From Jejuia pallidilutea (GTDB lineage Bacteria > Bacteroidota > Bacteroidia > Flavobacteriales > Flavobacteriaceae): a stretch of DNA of 64,000 nt. Under the pieces are notes generated by a model, which saw only the letters and a program-made list of their open reading frames with translations, did no database searches and was not told the origin of the DNA. The stretch is taken from contig NZ_PVEO01000001.1 in assembly GCF_002973595.1 (NCBI RefSeq), positions 620,001 through 684,000 of the forward strand. Reading direction: 5' to 3'. A program made the position numbers and the translations under genes. Below are positions 40,977 through 49,931 of the stretch, in pieces. Within the stretch, counting starts at the first letter, position 1; each line of letters opens with the position of its first letter.

Positions 40977-42293
40977 ATGAGTACAAAAACATTGCCTTAC
41001 GTAGCCCACAAAGTAAAAGACATCTCTTTAGCAGATTGGGGACGAAAAGAAATAGAACTAGCAGAAGCAGAAATGCCTGGTTTAATGAGTCTTCGTGAAG
41101 AATACAAAAACGAGCAACCTTTAAAAGGCGCAAGAATTGCTGGATGTTTACATATGACGATTCAAACAGCGGTTTTAATTGAAACATTACAAGCTTTAGG
41201 TGCAGAAGTAACCTGGAGTTCTTGTAACATATTTTCAACACAAGACCAAGCTGCGGCTGCAATTGCCGCTGCTGGAACAGCTGTATATGCATGGAAAGAT
41301 ATGACCGAAGAAGAGTTTGATTGGTGTATTGAACAAACTCTATTTTTTGGTGAAGAGCGCAAACCATTAAACATGATTTTAGATGATGGTGGCGATTTAA
41401 CCAATATGGTTTTAGACAAATATCCAGAGCTGGTTTCGGGTATTAAAGGCCTTAGTGAAGAAACCACAACTGGTGTTCACCGTTTGTATGAACGCGTAAA
41501 AAATGGCACCTTACCAATGCCAGCCATAAATGTAAACGATTCTGTTACCAAATCTAAATTCGACAACAAATACGGGTGTAAGGAAAGTGCTGTAGACGCT
41601 ATTCGTCGTGCAACCGATGTAATGTTAGCAGGAAAACGTGTAGTTGTATGTGGTTATGGCGATGTTGGTAAAGGTACCGCTGCATCTTTTAGAGGTGCTG
41701 GAAGTATTGTAACCGTTACCGAAATAGACCCTATTTGCGCTTTACAAGCTGCGATGGATGGTTTTGAAGTTAAGAAACTAGAAACCGTTGCTCCTGTTGC
41801 AGATATTGTAATTACCACTACAGGGAATAAAGATATTGTACAAGCTAAACATTTTGAAGCTTTAAAAGATAAAGCTATAGTATGTAACATTGGGCATTTT
41901 GATAATGAAATAGATATGGCTTGGTTAAACGAAAACCACGGCCATACCAAAAACACCATTAAGCCACAGGTAGATAAATACACTGTAAACGGAAAAGATA
42001 TTATTATACTTGCCGAAGGGCGTTTAGTAAACCTTGGTTGCGCTACAGGCCACCCTAGTTTTGTAATGAGCAACTCGTTTACCAACCAAACTTTGGCACA
42101 AATAGAACTTTGGAATAATAGCGACAAATATGAAAACGATGTCTACATGCTACCAAAGCATTTAGATGAAAAGGTAGCGAAATTACACTTAGCCAAAATT
42201 GGTGTTGAGCTTACCGAGCTTCGCGAAGAACAAGCGGAATACATTGGTGTTAAGGTTGAAGGTCCGTTTAAGCCAGAGTACTACAGATACTAA
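40977..42293 (+). CDS. ahcY: Adenosylhomocysteinase
   Basis: AhcY hydrolyses S-adenosylhomocysteine to adenosine and homocysteine, relieving product inhibition of methyltransferases. The 438-residue protein has [25 protein letters not shown], the NAD-binding [29 protein letters not shown] and a C-terminal [37 protein letters not shown], all conserved. Length fits the family. It has its own promoter and terminator, so it is monocistronic. Confidence 0.97.
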   Translation: MSTKTLPYVAHKVKDISLADWGRKEIELAEAEMPGLMSLREEYKNEQPLKGARIAGCLHMTIQTAVLIETLQALGAEVTWSSCNIFSTQDQAAAAIAAAGTAVYAWKDMTEEEFDWCIEQTLFFGEERKPLNMILDDGGDLTNMVLDKYPELVSGIKGLSEETTTGVHRLYERVKNGTLPMPAINVNDSVTKSKFDNKYGCKESAVDAIRRATDVMLAGKRVVVCGYGDVGKGTAASFRGAGSIVTVTEIDPICALQAAMDGFEVKKLETVAPVADIVITTTGNKDIVQAKHFEALKDKAIVCNIGHFDNEIDMAWLNENHGHTKNTIKPQVDKYTVNGKDIIILAEGRLVNLGCATGHPSFVMSNSFTNQTLAQIELWNNSDKYENDVYMLPKHLDEKVAKLHLAKIGVELTELREEQAEYIGVKVEGPFKPEYYRY

Positions 42294-42337
42294 ATTCCTT
42301 AAAAAAGGAAATCTTGAATTCAAAATAAAAATTCTAA

Positions 42338-42370
42338 AAAAATCCCAGGCAGCAATGTTTGGGATTTTTT
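42338..42370 (+). terminator. Rho-independent terminator of ahcY
   Basis: A 10-bp stem (AAAAATCCCA 42338-42347 with TGGGATTTTT 42360-42369) ending in a T-tract. Confidence 0.8.
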
Positions 42371-42521
42371 ACGTTTCCTTGATAATACCAACAAGATTTT
42401 TAAGAAACTTTTCAGAATCACTACAATAAAGCTTCTAGTAGGCGCCTCCAGAATAAGATTGGTGAGTTCCAATCATGCTTATGCTAGTTTAATCCTTAAT
42501 ACTGAAATTCGACTTTTTAAG

Positions 42522-42529
42522 TAAATTTG
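42522..42529 (+). promoter_or_regulatory. -7 promoter box of vsr
   Basis: TAAATTTG. The TTG at 42527, which opens the longer frame, is part of this box; the transcript begins near 42533, so translation must start at the ATG at 42590. Confidence 0.55.
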
Positions 42530-42589
42530 ATTATATTAAATGTAATTAGTTCACTTTTAGCGAATTGCTCGAACTTACATATATGTATA

Positions 42590-43060
42590 ATGCCATATTC
42601 TGAAGAAAAAATAAAAGTCCCAAGATTTAACGAGGCATCTGGTTTTTATACCACAAAAAAACGCTCCAACATTATGAGCAAGATTAGAGGTAAAAACACA
42701 AAGCCAGAAATGCGTTTTCGTAGGGCTTTGTGGAAGGCAGGTGTGCGTTATCGTGTAGATAGTAAGCTATTACCTGGGAAACCTGATATTTCCATAAAAA
42801 AATACAAATTAGCTATTTTTATTGATGGCGAATTTTGGCATGGTTATAATTGGGACCAGCGTAAACCAAAACTAAAAACTAACCGTAAGTTTTGGATACC
42901 TAAGATAGAACGCAATATGCAAAGAGACAGGGAAGTTAACCAACAATTAGAGGATATGGGATTTACTGTGTTTAGGTTTTGGACACAAGAAATTAATACC
43001 AATTTAAAAACCTGTGTTAACGATGTGTTGATGTATTTAGATACTGGCGAAATTAGTTAA
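42590..43060 (+). CDS. vsr: Very short patch repair (Vsr) endonuclease
   Basis: A 156-residue nuclease: GFYTTKKRSNIMSKIRGKNTKPEMRFRRALWKAGVRYRV, then KLLPGKPDISIKKYKLAIFIDGEFWHGYNW, with the PD-(D/E)xK-like Asp in PDIS and the FxxGxFWHG motif of Vsr. Vsr nicks next to the T in T:G mismatches made by deamination of 5-methylcytosine. It normally sits beside a cytosine methyltransferase gene, but none is visible in the window. The frame opens at 42527, yet that TTG lies in the promoter, so 42590 is the start. Confidence 0.85.
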   Translation: MPYSEEKIKVPRFNEASGFYTTKKRSNIMSKIRGKNTKPEMRFRRALWKAGVRYRVDSKLLPGKPDISIKKYKLAIFIDGEFWHGYNWDQRKPKLKTNRKFWIPKIERNMQRDREVNQQLEDMGFTVFRFWTQEINTNLKTCVNDVLMYLDTGEIS

Positions 43061-43326
43061 TCTACCAAATCCTCTTCAAAATACCACCATAAACTAGAGT
43101 CGATAGACTGTTTCATCTTATTAATATCTACATCGTCTTTTAGGTATATAGTAATGCTTTCGCAGGCTCTGTTTTGGGCAATACTATCACAAATCTCTAT
43201 CTCTTCTATTTCCTTAAAATGCTGCAAATGCCTTTTTATGCGTTCGTCTAGAGATTCATCACTTAAAAAAATCTTAATTGTAGGCTGTGTTGGAGAGTTT
43301 CTAATTTCTGATCTAAATGGTAACAT
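43057..43326 (-). CDS. Small hypothetical protein
   Basis: An 89-residue frame with a hydrophilic, alpha/beta-like composition and a C-terminal DSSLWWYFEEDLVD. No family is recognised. It is convergent with vsr (4-base overlap), and an ATG start is present. No clear promoter was found, so real expression is uncertain. Confidence 0.4.
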   Translation of the reverse strand: MLPFRSEIRNSPTQPTIKIFLSDESLDERIKRHLQHFKEIEEIEICDSIAQNRACESITIYLKDDVDINKMKQSIDSSLWWYFEEDLVD

Positions 43327-43422
43327 AATCCTATAATTTTGATGTTAAACATTGGGCAATTTTAAAGCGCTATTGCTTAAAGTTAACAATTTTATTAATA
43401 CCTTTTAAAATAATTTTTACTC

Positions 43423-43893
43423 ATGTGCCACAATCGTATTAAAACTGCAAACCTACTTTTAGATAAAATAGAGACCAATATTCCAAATAAAGACTTACAA
43501 AAACCCTCTGTTTCTAAGTCTACTATTGGTTGGCAACTAGACCATAGCTTAAAAGTGTTTAACGCTGTTTGCGAATGGACTATAAATTCCAACCCAAAAG
43601 ATTACAAGAGGAAATTTAATTTTTGGCGTACACTTTTATTTACCCTAAACTATATGCCTAGAGGCAAGGTTAAAGCTCCTAAAATAGTGCAACCACCCGA
43701 AGTTGTTCTAGATGCAGATTTATACTCTCAACTAAAAACTGCTAGAAACCATCTTAACACCTTGACAACATTGCCTAAAACAGTATATTTTAAGCATTTT
43801 ATTTTTGGAAAGCTATCTAAAAAACAAACCTTAAGGTTTTTACAAATGCATACGCATCATCATTTAAAAATTGTAAGGGATATTTTAAAATAA
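43423..43893 (+). CDS. DUF1569 (DinB-like) protein
   Basis: A 156-residue protein of the DinB-like helical bundle type: STIGWQLDHSLKVFNAVCEW carries the first His, and the C-terminal FGKLSKKQTLRFLQMHTHHHLKIVRDIL has the other metal-binding histidines. DUF1569 members are thought to bind a metal and perhaps a thiol cofactor; no substrate is known. It is followed, 6 bases on, by the convergent stop of an outer-membrane barrel gene. Confidence 0.75.
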   Translation: MCHNRIKTANLLLDKIETNIPNKDLQKPSVSKSTIGWQLDHSLKVFNAVCEWTINSNPKDYKRKFNFWRTLLFTLNYMPRGKVKAPKIVQPPEVVLDADLYSQLKTARNHLNTLTTLPKTVYFKHFIFGKLSKKQTLRFLQMHTHHHLKIVRDILK

Positions 43894-43899
43894 AAAATT

Positions 43900-44532
43900 C
43901 TACAGTGTGTAGCTAAAACTGGCTGTTAGCCTGATAGTGTTAGATAGTATGTTGTTTCCACTAACCCATGTTTCATATTTGTTTACATTTGTTAGTCCAA
44001 ATTCGTTCCTTAGTTGTAAAGCCACATCAAATTTATCATTTAAAGTAAAAATTTTACCTACACCAAGAGCAGGTCCAAAATTATAATCTTCAAAAACAAT
44101 GAATAATGACATTACGCCATTGGGTCTTCCTTTGTTAAAATAATTCATAAACGCACCTCCTTCAACAAAGAAGTCGTTATTTTTTCCAAACTTGTACCTG
44201 AATAATAAGGGAATGTTATAAAAGTCGTATCCTTCTGTGTTTTCAATTCCAATATTTCTGCCATAACCATCGTAATATGCTATGTCTCGTTTTAACTTCC
44301 ATCTTTCAAAATTAATCCCTGTTACAATTGAAATTTTTGAATTTAACCCAAGTTCTAGATATACTCCAACTGTTGGCCCAAGCTGAAAGTTTTCATTCGG
44401 CTCAAAGTCGAAACCTCGCAAACTTGAAAATTGGCCTCCTACATTTACACCTGCTTTAAACTTAATTTGGCTTTGTAATACTGATAAAGTAGCGATTGAC
44501 AAAACAAGACCTATAATATATTTTTTGCTCAT
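43900..44532 (-). CDS. Outer-membrane beta-barrel protein (porin family)
   Basis: A 210-residue protein with a signal peptide (YIIGLVLSIATLSVLQS) and alternating strands: FKAGVNVGGQFSSLRGFDF, GVYLELGLNSKISIVTGINFERWKL, FVEGGAFMNYF and a terminal strand TIRLTASFSYTL. This is the OMP_b-brl_2 layout common in Bacteroidota. It has no identifiable ligand. It is separated from rpmA by a terminator that sits on the right side of the gene. Confidence 0.75.
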   Translation of the reverse strand: MSKKYIIGLVLSIATLSVLQSQIKFKAGVNVGGQFSSLRGFDFEPNENFQLGPTVGVYLELGLNSKISIVTGINFERWKLKRDIAYYDGYGRNIGIENTEGYDFYNIPLLFRYKFGKNNDFFVEGGAFMNYFNKGRPNGVMSLFIVFEDYNFGPALGVGKIFTLNDKFDVALQLRNEFGLTNVNKYETWVSGNNILSNTIRLTASFSYTL

Positions 44533-44569
44533 TTTAATGGTTATAAATTGAAACTAAATATAAAAATAA

Positions 44570-44600
44570 AAAACCCTTTCTTTTAACAGAAAGGGTTTTT
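44570..44600 (-). terminator. Rho-independent terminator of rplU-rpmA
   Basis: An 11-bp stem (AAAACCCTTTC / GAAAGGGTTTT) with an 8-base loop, followed on the minus strand by a long T-rich stretch. Confidence 0.8.
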
Positions 44601-44648
44601 TTTAACCTCGATAAATTCTCAGGTTAAATATTTTAACAACTATATTTA

Positions 44649-44909
44649 CTAAGCCTCAAATGGCTCAACAGAAACATAAGATTTATTATCTTTTTTCTTA
44701 GTAAATTTTACAACGCCATCTACATAAGCGTGTAATGTATGATCTTTAGAAGAATATACATTTTCACCTGGGTGATGTGTATTCCCTCTTTGTCTTACGA
44801 TAATGTTACCAGCTTTTGCTGCTTGCCCACCAAAAATCTTAACACCTAAGCGTTTCGATTCTGATTCTCTACCGTTTTTCGAACTTCCGACTCCTTTTTT
44901 ATGTGCCAT
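44649..44909 (-). CDS. rpmA: 50S ribosomal protein L27
   Basis: bL27 sits near the peptidyl-transferase centre of the large subunit. The 86-residue protein begins [29 protein letters not shown] and has [21 protein letters not shown], typical L27. There is no N-terminal pro-segment before the AHKK sequence, unlike Firmicutes. It follows rplU by 40 bases, the universal rplU-rpmA operon. Confidence 0.97.
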   Translation of the reverse strand: MAHKKGVGSSKNGRESESKRLGVKIFGGQAAKAGNIIVRQRGNTHHPGENVYSSKDHTLHAYVDGVVKFTKKKDNKSYVSVEPFEA

Positions 44910-44949
44910 TTTATTTCGATTTTATATTGTTAAACTTAGCCGTTAGCTA

Positions 44950-45606
44950 TTACGCTTTACCGCCGTCTAATTCGTCTTGCCATTTTTTAAGCTCATCCCA
45001 CTTACCTTCAGCAGCTAATTTAGCTTGTGCTGGCCAAGTGTCTGTAACATGATTACCACGAACATCTGCAATGATTTCAGAAATCTTATCAGCATCAGTT
45101 TTTGCTAATTCTGCAAAGGTTGCAATTCCTGCTTCTACCAATGTTGAAGCAATTTTTGGACCAATACCTTCAATTTTCTTTAAATCATCTGCTTTATCCG
45201 TTGCTTTTTTAGAAGCTGTTTTTGGTGCAGCTGCTTTAGCTTCTGCTTTTGCCTTCGGCTCAGCTTTTTCAGTTTTGGCAGCTTTTTTAGCACCAGAAGC
45301 AACGATAGATTCGATTACGATTTCAGATAAAGATTGTCTGTGTCCATTTTTAACACGGTAACCTTTTCTTCTTTTCTTTTTGAAAACTATCACCTTATCT
45401 CCTTTAAGGTGCTTTAAGACTTTTGCACTTACCTGTGCTCCGTCTATAGCTGGGGCGCCTACAGTTATTTTGTCACCATCGCCTAAAAGAAGTACGTTAT
45501 CGAAAGATACACTCTTACCTTCTTCTGTAGCTAAACGATTAACAAAAACTTTTTGGTCTTTCTCAACTTTAAATTGATGCCCTGCTATCTCTACAATTGC
45601 GTACAT
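44950..45606 (-). CDS. rplU: 50S ribosomal protein L21 with C-terminal helix-hairpin-helix domain
   Basis: Residues 1-103 are a normal bL21 (MYAIVEIAGHQFKVEKDQKV, FKKKRRKGYRVKNGHRQ). The protein then continues for about 115 residues: an Ala/Lys-rich linker (about 105-140) and a domain from DDLKKIEGIGPKIASTLVEAGIATFAELAKTDADKISEI, a helix-hairpin-helix nucleic acid-binding unit. Ordinary L21 is about 103 residues. Such an extension is found in some flavobacterial L21 proteins, but its role on or off the ribosome is unknown. Confidence 0.93.
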   Translation of the reverse strand: MYAIVEIAGHQFKVEKDQKVFVNRLATEEGKSVSFDNVLLLGDGDKITVGAPAIDGAQVSAKVLKHLKGDKVIVFKKKRRKGYRVKNGHRQSLSEIVIESIVASGAKKAAKTEKAEPKAKAEAKAAAPKTASKKATDKADDLKKIEGIGPKIASTLVEAGIATFAELAKTDADKISEIIADVRGNHVTDTWPAQAKLAAEGKWDELKKWQDELDGGKA

Positions 45607-45702
45607 AGCGTAACGTTTTATTAATTATTTATATTCAAAAAACACCTTAATTTGTTTAAGGCGGGTGCAAATATACTTCTAAATAATTAATCTACAAACG
45701 TT

Positions 45703-46155
45703 TTACTTATTTTCAACGTAATTATTGCTGTTTTTAAAGAGTTGCATTACCGTTAGCGAAGACACTAGCGATGTAGAAAAGCCCATAATAGCTACAATGA
45801 ATACAATGAGGCCAATATGCGACTTAAAACCCCAGTTCATATTCTCCAGTAAACCGGGTAAGAAATCGGCATTAATTTCAGTAGCATATAACAGGAAAAA
45901 CAGTGTGAAAACTATTGTTGCCACAACTCCTGTTATTACACCAGTTTTAAAACCTTCGCCATAGCTGAATACAGAAGGGTATTGTAGTTTACTAACTTTA
46001 ATAGCTTCGTAAATACCAAAAAGTGTTATGGCTGCATTTACTATACTAAACGCAGGATTAACATGTTTGTTAAATAAGGATAGCACCAAAAAATAGGCTA
46101 TTAAAACTGCACTTGTTACCAGACCAAAACGAATGGGAAGGATTAATTTTTTCAT
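45703..46155 (-). CDS. DUF4199 membrane protein
   Basis: A 150-residue protein with four membrane helices: FGLVTSAVLIAYFLVLSLF, NAAITLFGIYEAIKV, FKTGVITGVVATIVFTLFFLLY and HIGLIVFIVAIMGFSTSLVSSLTVMQLF, matching DUF4199, a Bacteroidota-specific family of unknown role. It is a single gene, 96 bases from rplU and 272 bases from the next gene. Confidence 0.8.
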   Translation of the reverse strand: MKKLILPIRFGLVTSAVLIAYFLVLSLFNKHVNPAFSIVNAAITLFGIYEAIKVSKLQYPSVFSYGEGFKTGVITGVVATIVFTLFFLLYATEINADFLPGLLENMNWGFKSHIGLIVFIVAIMGFSTSLVSSLTVMQLFKNSNNYVENK

Positions 46156-46427
46156 AAAAATTTAATTTTTAATGATTTATAAAATTATATTTTCGAATAG
46201 TTTTACTACTATTCTTAAAATGGTTTGGCTTGTATAATTTTTTCAAATCACTTAAAGTTCGCAAAAAAAATTGACTTTTAATAATTTTGAAGCAGATTAT
46301 ATGAGGAATCCCTAAAACCCAATTACCCTGTAGCAAGCTAATAGTGGCTTTTAGCTGGTTTTATTTTGGCTCTAATTTAAAACCCAAATGCTGTTTAAAT
46401 TCCTGTTTTTTTTACATTAAAAAAAAG
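46156..46427. other. Spacer with no recognised feature
   Basis: 272 bases of mostly AT-rich sequence between the DUF4199 gene and a DMT transporter gene, both on the minus strand. No ORF, clear promoter, RNA or repeat was found. Confidence 0.5.
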
Positions 46428-47303
46428 CTATTTGCGTTTGTGTGCCAAATACACACCAAGCAAAATTACCAAAGCGGCAATGCCTTGTATAAACTCAAAC
46501 CGCTCTCCATCTAAAATACCCCAAAAAACGGCAATAATTGGCATAAGGTAAGTTACTGATGATGCAAATACAGGAGTAGCAATATGTACCAGTTTATTAA
46601 ACATTACCTTGGCAATTGCTGTTCCAAACAGAGATAGAATAAGCATGTACAATAAGGCGGGCTTTAAGGTTGGTGCAGCTAAAGCTTCTGCTTTAAAAAA
46701 ACCAGAAAATGCCAATATAAGTAATGCAGGCACTACAATAGCTGCAAAATTTCCAACTGCAATAGTTAAAGCGTTTACGTGTTGCAAATAACGTTTTAAA
46801 ATATTTACACTTGCCGCATACATTAGCGTAGCAGCTATAATAAATGTAACAAAAAGATAATTTTGATTAGGATTAACAGATGCACCATTTAAAACAAGTA
46901 ACAACGTACCCGTAAGCCCTATAAAAACGCCCAAAACCTGTCGTTTTGTGGATTTTATTTTGAATACTACAAATCCTAATACAATAGTGTTTAAAGGCAC
47001 TAAGGAGTTTAAAATTGAAGCTACAGAACTATCTATTTCTGTCTCGGCAAAAGCAAAAAAGAATGCTGGGAAAAAAGTACCTAACAATCCTGTAAGTATT
47101 ACCCATTTCCACTCTCTTAATTTTATAGTCTTAATGCGTTTAAAACCAACAATAAATAAAAAAAAAGCGGTAAAAATAATACGGATAGCTCCCAATTGCA
47201 CAGGCGTTAACCCAATTAACCCCTTTTTTATAAGTATAAAAGAGCTTCCCCAAATAAGGGAAAGCACAATAAGGTACACCCATTTAAGGGAATTTCCAGC
47301 CAT
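46428..47303 (-). CDS. DMT-family (EamA) transporter
   Basis: A 291-residue, ten-helix permease with two EamA repeats: YLIVLSLIWGSSFILIKKGL and PVQLGAIRIIFTAFFLFIVGF in the first, SSVTYLMPIIAVFWGILDGERF and GIAALVILLGVYLAHKRK in the second. The substrate is not predictable. It is divergent from the HMA lipoprotein gene, with a 103-base gap carrying promoters for each. Confidence 0.88.
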   Translation of the reverse strand: MAGNSLKWVYLIVLSLIWGSSFILIKKGLIGLTPVQLGAIRIIFTAFFLFIVGFKRIKTIKLREWKWVILTGLLGTFFPAFFFAFAETEIDSSVASILNSLVPLNTIVLGFVVFKIKSTKRQVLGVFIGLTGTLLLVLNGASVNPNQNYLFVTFIIAATLMYAASVNILKRYLQHVNALTIAVGNFAAIVVPALLILAFSGFFKAEALAAPTLKPALLYMLILSLFGTAIAKVMFNKLVHIATPVFASSVTYLMPIIAVFWGILDGERFEFIQGIAALVILLGVYLAHKRK

Positions 47304-47369
47304 AGCAAGTATATGTTACTTTAAAAGCACAAAAATCAAGTTTTTAAAGCAATAAATCACATTATTTAG

Positions 47370-47377
47370 TAATTTTG
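47370..47377 (+). promoter_or_regulatory. -7 promoter box of the HMA lipoprotein gene
   Basis: TAATTTTG; predicted start near 47381, about 26 bases before the ATG. Confidence 0.5.
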
Positions 47378-47406
47378 TAACACAAATTTTAAAAACAGAT
47401 TAAAAC

Positions 47407-47913
47407 ATGAAAACATTAAAATATATACTAGGAGTAGCGCTATTAACGCTAGTACTAGTAAGCTGCAAAAACAAAGAGGCTGAAGTAAAGACTATTGAAG
47501 TTGAAACTGCTGAGGCGAAAAAAGAGCTAGACCCAAATGCTACCTATGCGAAAGCAGAATTTACAGTTAAAGGCATGACTTGTGCTGTAGGTTGTGCTGC
47601 AACTATTGAAAAGAAAATAGCCAAAATGGAAGGTGTGACATTTGCAAAAGTTGATTTTGAAAAAGAATTAGCTATGGTTGAATACGATGAAGCCAAGGTA
47701 ACACCAACCAGTTTAGAGGAAACCGTGACTAATGTTGCAGATATTTACAAGGTAAGCGACATGAAAACTGTTGATGCGTTTTCTAATGAAGCAAAAACAA
47801 AAGCTTGTGAACCTGGTTGTGAAAAAGACTGTTGTAAAAACGGTGTAAAAAGCGCTGAAAAAATGGCGTGTAAAGCAGATTGCAAAATGGCATGCTGCGC
47901 TAAAAAAGCTTAG
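47407..47913 (+). CDS. HMA-domain lipoprotein with cysteine-rich tail
   Basis: A 168-residue lipoprotein (lipidated Cys20 in LVLVSC). Residues about 48-120 are a heavy-metal-associated domain: AEFTVKGMTCAVGCAATIEKKIAKMEGV. The metal-binding motif is CAVGC (Cys59/Cys63), one residue longer than the usual CxxC. The C-terminus holds eight more cysteines in ACEPGCEKDCC and MACKADCKMACC. Together this suggests a periplasm-side metal scavenger or chaperone, most likely for copper, zinc or a similar soft metal. It is a single gene with its own promoter and terminator. Confidence 0.75.
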   Translation: MKTLKYILGVALLTLVLVSCKNKEAEVKTIEVETAEAKKELDPNATYAKAEFTVKGMTCAVGCAATIEKKIAKMEGVTFAKVDFEKELAMVEYDEAKVTPTSLEETVTNVADIYKVSDMKTVDAFSNEAKTKACEPGCEKDCCKNGVKSAEKMACKADCKMACCAKKA

Positions 47914-47950
47914 CCCCTTTTTTATTCCAATAATAAGTGTTGATACGTGT

Positions 47951-47981
47951 AAAGCTTCTCAGAAATGGGAAGTTTTTTTTT
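47951..47981 (+). terminator. Rho-independent terminator of the HMA lipoprotein gene
   Basis: AAAGCTTCTC pairs with GGGAAGTTTT (one or two G-T pairs), followed by a run of T. Confidence 0.65.
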
Positions 47982-48013
47982 GAAAAATCATTAGAAAAAC
48001 TACCAACAAAATA

Positions 48014-48598
48014 CTATTGCCACTCTATAGTCTCCATAATGTGCTTAATATCCTTTTGTAAAAAATTAGCCGCTGGCAAAATAGAGTCGTAATTTGGTTT
48101 TGCATGAAAGTATAACGACCCTGTTAAAAAATGATTCACACTATCGGTTACATAAAATTGCGCTGGGGAAGCAGCATTACCCTTAACCTCCGATAACATT
48201 CCGTAAACTTTACGTTTTTTATTTTCAAAAGGATATACAGGAATTTCATCTGCTTTTTTGGTGTGTTCTAAAGTGAGTTTTTGTGCGTCATTTAAAAAAT
48301 CTTCTAAGTTTTTCTCACTTCCATTAATGGCTTTATAAGTTAAGAACAGTGTTGCCTTTAATGGTTTATACTCTAAATTAATACCATAACTTTTAGTAGA
48401 ACTGGCCATAGTTTTAATTTTAAGCTCGTTTACTAAACTACTCACCTCAAAAACCACCGGTATATTTGGTAGTTCTTGTGTTTTATAAGTAGCTTTTGGG
48501 TAGTCTAACCTTAAATATGCTTTAGGCTTGGGTACGTAATCTTCACCACCGCAAGACAGCAACACCAAAACAACTAAAATACTAAGCTTAAATTTCAT
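48014..48598 (-). CDS. gldD: Gliding motility lipoprotein GldD
   Basis: GldD is a lipoprotein needed for gliding in Flavobacterium, later linked to type IX secretion function. The 194-residue protein has the signal ILVVLVLLSC (Cys16) and the family phrase YVPKPKAYLRLDYPKATYKTQELPNIPVVFEVS. It lies one base from the gldE stop, the conserved ssb-gldE-gldD order. The paired GldE and T9SS elements elsewhere in the window make an active gliding/T9SS system likely, though that needs the core gld genes outside. Confidence 0.9.
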   Translation of the reverse strand: MKFKLSILVVLVLLSCGGEDYVPKPKAYLRLDYPKATYKTQELPNIPVVFEVSSLVNELKIKTMASSTKSYGINLEYKPLKATLFLTYKAINGSEKNLEDFLNDAQKLTLEHTKKADEIPVYPFENKKRKVYGMLSEVKGNAASPAQFYVTDSVNHFLTGSLYFHAKPNYDSILPAANFLQKDIKHIMETIEWQ

Positions 48599-48599
48599 A

Positions 48600-49904
48600 T
48601 TAATTAATGGTAACCTTTACACGTTTAATTCTTTTTTTATCCATTGCCTCTATAGTAAAAACGTAATCCCTGAAAAATATTTTTGATTGTAGTTTTGGGA
48701 AACTTCCAGAGATTTCTAAAACAAATCCTGCAATGGTTTCGGCTTCTCCTTTCTCTGTTTCAAAAATTGTGTCGTCTTCAAGTTTAATTACTTTATAAAA
48801 ATCTTTTAATGCCGTTTTACCTTCAAATACATAATTTTTATCGTCCAATTTAGAGTAATTTAAATCTTCGTCATCAAACTCATCGCTTATATCACCAACA
48901 ATTTCTTCAATAATATCTTCTAAGGAAATTAACCCAGAAGTTCCGCCATACTCATCAACCACAACTGCCAAATGCACTTTTTTATCTTGAAACTCTGCCA
49001 TTAAGTCGTCTAACTTTTTGTTTTCGGGCACAAAAAATGGTTCGCGAAGTAAACTCGTCCAATCAAATTGTTTTCTATCTATATAAGGCAGCAAATCTTT
49101 TACATAGAGAATACCTTTTATGTTATCTACGTTTTCTTGATAAACAGGAATTCTAGAGTAGCCGTTTTCAATAATTTCAGGTATTATATCGGTGTATTTT
49201 TGTTCTACATTTAGCGCAAAAATGTCTATTCGCGGGCGCATAACCTGTTTTGTATCTGTATTTCCAAAAGACACAATACCTTGTAAAATTTTCTTTTCTT
49301 CTTTTGAAGTATCTTCATGACTGGTTAGTTCCAGCGCTTGCGATAATTGGTCTACACTTAAATTAGATTTTTGTTTTCCTAACTTACTGTGAATTCCTAA
49401 AGTAATACTTCGCATTGGCAAACTTAAAGGAGAAATTAGCACATCTAAAACCTTTAGTGGATATGCCATAAAACTTGCAAATTTTAAATTATTTCGGCTT
49501 GCATAAATTTTAGGCAAAATTTCACCAAATAGTAAAATTAAAAAGGTAACAACAACAACTTCTAAAATAAACTTAAATGTTGGATTTGCTACATTTTTAA
49601 ACATAAAATCGCCTAAATAGGCAAATAGCAGCACAACTGCAATATTTATAAAATTATTTGCAACTAGAATTGTAGCCAATAATTTTTTTGGGCGTTCTAG
49701 TAATTGAAGAATAATTTTGAAACGCTTATTTTCAGACTCAGGATGACTGTCTATATCTGTTCTGGTTAAGGAGAAAAGTGCCACTTCCGCTCCAGAGATT
49801 AAAGCAGAACAGCATAATAATACAAAGAGCAATACAAATCCAGATACAATTGAAATATCAATTGTGGCAATTAACGCTTGTAAACTCGGGGGTTCAGGAT
49901 CCAA
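48600..49904 (-). CDS. gldE: Gliding motility-associated protein GldE (CNNM/CorC type)
   Basis: The 434-residue protein is built as a CNNM transporter: an N-terminal DUF21 domain with four helices (SGFVLLFVLLCCSALISGAEVALFSLT, FILEVVVVTFLILLFGEILPKIYA), a CBS pair (VMRPRIDIFALNVEQKYTD and VHLAVVVDEYGGTSGLISLEDIIEEIVGD) and a C-terminal CorC/HlyC domain. GldE can partly replace GldD function in Flavobacterium johnsoniae. The start is TTG at 49904. It follows ssb by 27 bases and overlaps nothing. Confidence 0.92.
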   Translation of the reverse strand: MDPEPPSLQALIATIDISIVSGFVLLFVLLCCSALISGAEVALFSLTRTDIDSHPESENKRFKIILQLLERPKKLLATILVANNFINIAVVLLFAYLGDFMFKNVANPTFKFILEVVVVTFLILLFGEILPKIYASRNNLKFASFMAYPLKVLDVLISPLSLPMRSITLGIHSKLGKQKSNLSVDQLSQALELTSHEDTSKEEKKILQGIVSFGNTDTKQVMRPRIDIFALNVEQKYTDIIPEIIENGYSRIPVYQENVDNIKGILYVKDLLPYIDRKQFDWTSLLREPFFVPENKKLDDLMAEFQDKKVHLAVVVDEYGGTSGLISLEDIIEEIVGDISDEFDDEDLNYSKLDDKNYVFEGKTALKDFYKVIKLEDDTIFETEKGEAETIAGFVLEISGSFPKLQSKIFFRDYVFTIEAMDKKRIKRVKVTIN

Positions 49905-49931
49905 GGACTTTGGTTTTAGTTACACTTAGAG

